Source of the DNA: Fictibacillus marinisediminis
GTDB lineage: Bacteria; Bacillota; Bacilli; Bacillales; Fictibacillaceae
DNA: 64,000 nt
Assembly (NCBI RefSeq): GCF_023149135.1
Contig: NZ_JAIWJX010000002.1
Span: forward strand, 3,038,001 to 3,102,000
Direction: 5' to 3'
Shown: one piece after another, positions 62,308 to 64,000 of the stretch
Numbering within the stretch: the stretch's first letter is position 1
Layout: each line of letters starts with the position of its first letter
Position numbers and translations under genes: made by a program
Notes under the pieces: model-generated
What the model saw: the letters and a program-made list of their open reading frames with translations, nothing else
Database searches by the model: none
What the model was told of the DNA's origin: nothing

Positions 62308-63156
62308 TTAAAAATATTTACTATATAAATCATGTCTTAACTTGCCACTAAATTGTGCATACACCTTTGTTGTTTCGCTTTTCTCATGGCCAAGTAAACT
62401 CTGAATTACCTCAAGTGGCGCTCCGTTATTCATCATATGAGTGGCATAGCTGTGACGCAACTGGTGTGGATGAATTCTCTTCTTAATTCCGGTACGATCT
62501 GATATACGGGTTATAAATCTCATTAGATCGATACTCATTCTTCTTTTGGGTCTTCTTTCTGTAATAAATAAGCAAGGGTAAAGATCATCACGTGAACCTA
62601 GGTATCTCTTTAACCATAAAGAACAGCGAGTATTAAAGTATACCTCACGTTCTTTATCACCTTTTCCATGAACAATCACAGAATTTGTTGTGAAATTAAT
62701 ATCATCACGATTAAGTTTTACTACTTCCCCAATGCGACAACCTGTGGAGTAAAAGAACTCAAACAATGCATTTTCCATAGCGTTTTCACAAGATTCCCTG
62801 AGATGTTCGATTTCAAGTTCAGTAAGGAATTTAGGAATCCTCTTCCCAAGTTTGGGTTCCCTTAATTTAGCTGCAGGATTATTCTTAATAAACCCTTCGT
62901 CAAAAGCCCACTTGAACAAAGAACGAATGAATCGAACACGGTGGCCTAAGCTTGAGGGCTTTAAGTGTTCTCCTTCCTCAATTAAATAGGTCTTTAGCTG
63001 ATCTGTTGTAACACTATTAACATCAATATCTCCAAAATATCGAAGCAACATATTGAACTGAAAGGAATAGGTTTTTAATGTTAATGCTGAAAACCCTTCA
63101 ATTTTTTTATCGAGTTGATATTTGTCCCATCCAATTGATAATAACATCTTACTCAC
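62308..63156 (-). CDS. Tyrosine recombinase (XerC/XerD-like integrase)
   Basis: 282 residues: SAM-like core-binding N-domain (about 20-95) and catalytic domain with Arg in STGCRIGEVVKL (near 145), Lys in VHGKGDKEREV (near 170), HQLRHSYATHM (near 236), GHEKSE (near 260) and nucleophile Tyr in TTKVYAQFS (near 270). All catalytic residues are present. Not the chromosomal XerC/D context; more like a mobile-element integrase. Located about 6 kb from tRNA-Ala, but no duplicated tRNA end was found. Confidence 0.9.
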   Translation of the reverse strand: MSKMLLSIGWDKYQLDKKIEGFSALTLKTYSFQFNMLLRYFGDIDVNSVTTDQLKTYLIEEGEHLKPSSLGHRVRFIRSLFKWAFDEGFIKNNPAAKLREPKLGKRIPKFLTELEIEHLRESCENAMENALFEFFYSTGCRIGEVVKLNRDDINFTTNSVIVHGKGDKEREVYFNTRCSLWLKRYLGSRDDLYPCLFITERRPKRRMSIDLMRFITRISDRTGIKKRIHPHQLRHSYATHMMNNGAPLEVIQSLLGHEKSETTKVYAQFSGKLRHDLYSKYF

Positions 63157-63499
63157 TCTCCAATTAAAGAACCAATTACACTATATTCTAGTATTGACGT
63201 GATGAACAATTATCATTCAAATGGTGTACAAGATTTGGCTCGCGAAAAAGAGGAAAAGATTAACCCTTTTCCCTTTTTATTACAGATTGCATATAACAAC
63301 TTTCTTCATTTAGGAAAATAGGCATAAATATTCATTAAATAATAACATATAATTATGCCTATTTTCCCAATATCATTCTTTTCTAATTTGGTTTACCATA
63401 AAAAGGAATCATAATTAATAATCAAATAGGAGGTCAGTAAGAAATATAATTACAAAAATTATGAATTCAGATTAGAAAACATAAGTACAGGGGATAAAA
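63157..63499. other. AT-rich gap with a terminator-like hairpin and a perfect inverted repeat
   Basis: GGAAAAG-ATTAAC-CCTTTTCC followed by CTTTTT at about 63250-63281, then a perfect 14-base inverted repeat GGAAAATAGGCATA (63313-63326) / TATGCCTATTTTCC (63354-63367) with a 27-base loop. A 40-codon frame from 63202 lacks a ribosome site. Confidence 0.6.
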
Positions 63500-64000
63500 A
63501 TGAAAAAATTAGCATGTTCATTAGTTTTAGCAACTTCAGTGTTCGCAGGATTAGTTAATGTATCGCCGGTTAATGCAGCTGGAACATCACCCATGGATTT
63601 AAATACTCAGTTAAAGAATATTGGGGTTCCAGGTGACTTAATAGCTGATATGAGTGATTCCGAGAAAAATGATATACTTTCTGAAGATGGGATTGTATTT
63701 AACTCAGCAACTACAACAATTTACAATAATTTAGATGATGATACCAGTACACTAGCAGGAAAAATAACGTACCTAGCTAAACAAGGACCGATTTTTGAAC
63801 CTGGTCCAGATCCAATACCAGGGGGAGTGTCGACTCAAGCTACAATTTCAAAGGGTCGTTTCGATTATACTGTTAAATCCTTTGATATTAAATCAAAAGA
63901 CGGTAGGACAAGGCAAAGAGCATATGTAAGTTATCATTGGAAAAATGCGCCCGCATGGGGGCTAACCGATTCTTTCGGTGTAGCATGGTCTACAAAATGG
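63500..64000 (+). CDS. Secreted protein of unknown function (3' end outside the window)
   Basis: 167 codons to the window edge, open throughout. Signal peptide MKKLACSLVLATSVFAGLVN with a likely cut after VNA, giving mature AGTSPMDL. The mature part is acidic then has a proline-rich hinge (IFEPGPDPIPGG) before a domain with YVSYHWKNAPAWGLTDSFGV. No family recognised; exported toxin, bacteriocin-like or adhesin proteins of bacilli can look like this, but nothing decides it. Ribosome site GGGGATAA is modest. Confidence 0.7.
   Translation, partial: MKKLACSLVLATSVFAGLVNVSPVNAAGTSPMDLNTQLKNIGVPGDLIADMSDSEKNDILSEDGIVFNSATTTIYNNLDDDTSTLAGKITYLAKQGPIFEPGPDPIPGGVSTQATISKGRFDYTVKSFDIKSKDGRTRQRAYVSYHWKNAPAWGLTDSFGVAWSTKW

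Noticed and set aside
59618..63156. Intact skin prophage element
   Set aside because: Only the sigK junction resembles skin; no serine recombinase SpoIVCA, phage genes or the spoIIIC half are seen. The recombinase here is a tyrosine type.
55961..63200. Complete integrative element bounded by tRNA-Ala and the recombinase
   Set aside because: No duplicate of the tRNA 3' end was found near the recombinase or elsewhere in the window, so boundaries are not shown.
63202..63324. 40-codon frame before the last gene
   Set aside because: No ribosome site, and it crosses a terminator-like hairpin.
1..64000. CRISPR arrays, rRNA genes, insertion sequences with transposase
   Set aside because: I looked for regularly spaced long repeats, rRNA signatures and DDE/HUH transposases and saw none.

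Overview
The window reads as chromosome of an aerobic, endospore-forming Bacillaceae (Firmicutes). Evidence: spore genes (cse60, cotJA-cotJB-cotJC, CotF-type coat proteins, a YjcZ-type peptide), AGGAGG ribosome sites with many TTG/GTG starts, a leucine T-box, a SAM-I riboswitch, and gene order matching the Bacillus subtilis ytgP-ytfP-cse60-ytwF-leuS-ytqA-ytqB-ytpB-ytpA-ytoA-metK-pckA-ytmA-ytlA-ytlC-ytlD-ytkD segment. A genus such as Fictibacillus is a guess from overall similarity. All names come from reading proteins by eye, with no database search.

Layout. (1) 1-27.8 kb is conserved core: MurJ flippase, a flavoprotein, a c-di-GMP protein, rhodanese, LeuRS with T-box, a tRNA-modification pair (ytqA/ytqB), sesquarterpene synthase, the cotJ operon, MetK with SAM riboswitch, PckA with a CcpN-like site, and an ABC importer. 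An MFS/TetR pair with two mirror-image operators sits between pckA and ytmA. (2) 28-37.8 kb holds small and accessory genes: a holin, an FbpA-like peptide, a 3-methyladenine glycosylase, a PqqD/OPT-transporter pair and two 22-residue paralogous membrane peptides. (3) 38-43.3 kb is a sigma-54 activator followed by a textbook -24/-12 promoter and an aminotransferase, a guanidino-acid hydrolase-type ureohydrolase and a sodium symporter, probably a guanidino-acid utilisation cluster. (4) 43.7-55 kb is a minus-strand amino-sugar and peptidoglycan-recycling cluster: nagZ, namZ, nagA, nagB, nagR, murP, mupG, murQ, nagP, with two NagR (dre) operators, a cre-like site and a four-hairpin intergenic repeat.

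(5) From tRNA-Ala(GGC) at 56 kb to the end the DNA becomes AT-rich and looks like a decaying island: truncated hydrolase, C-terminal stub of an Amj flippase, a TPR pseudogene, a metalloprotease-like protein with a broken zinc motif, a frameshifted PH-domain gene, and a frameshifted 5' piece of sigK that ends where the B. subtilis skin element interrupts sigK. A dispersed short palindromic repeat is scattered through it, and a tyrosine recombinase lies near the far end.

How parts work together: extracellular NagZ and NamZ would release GlcNAc and MurNAc from wall fragments. NagP and MurP import and phosphorylate them, MupG and MurQ convert MurNAc-6P compounds to GlcNAc-6P, and NagA/NagB feed glycolysis under NagR. 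In the sigma-54 cluster the symporter would import a guanidino acid, the ureohydrolase would release urea, and the aminotransferase would take the omega-amino acid onward.
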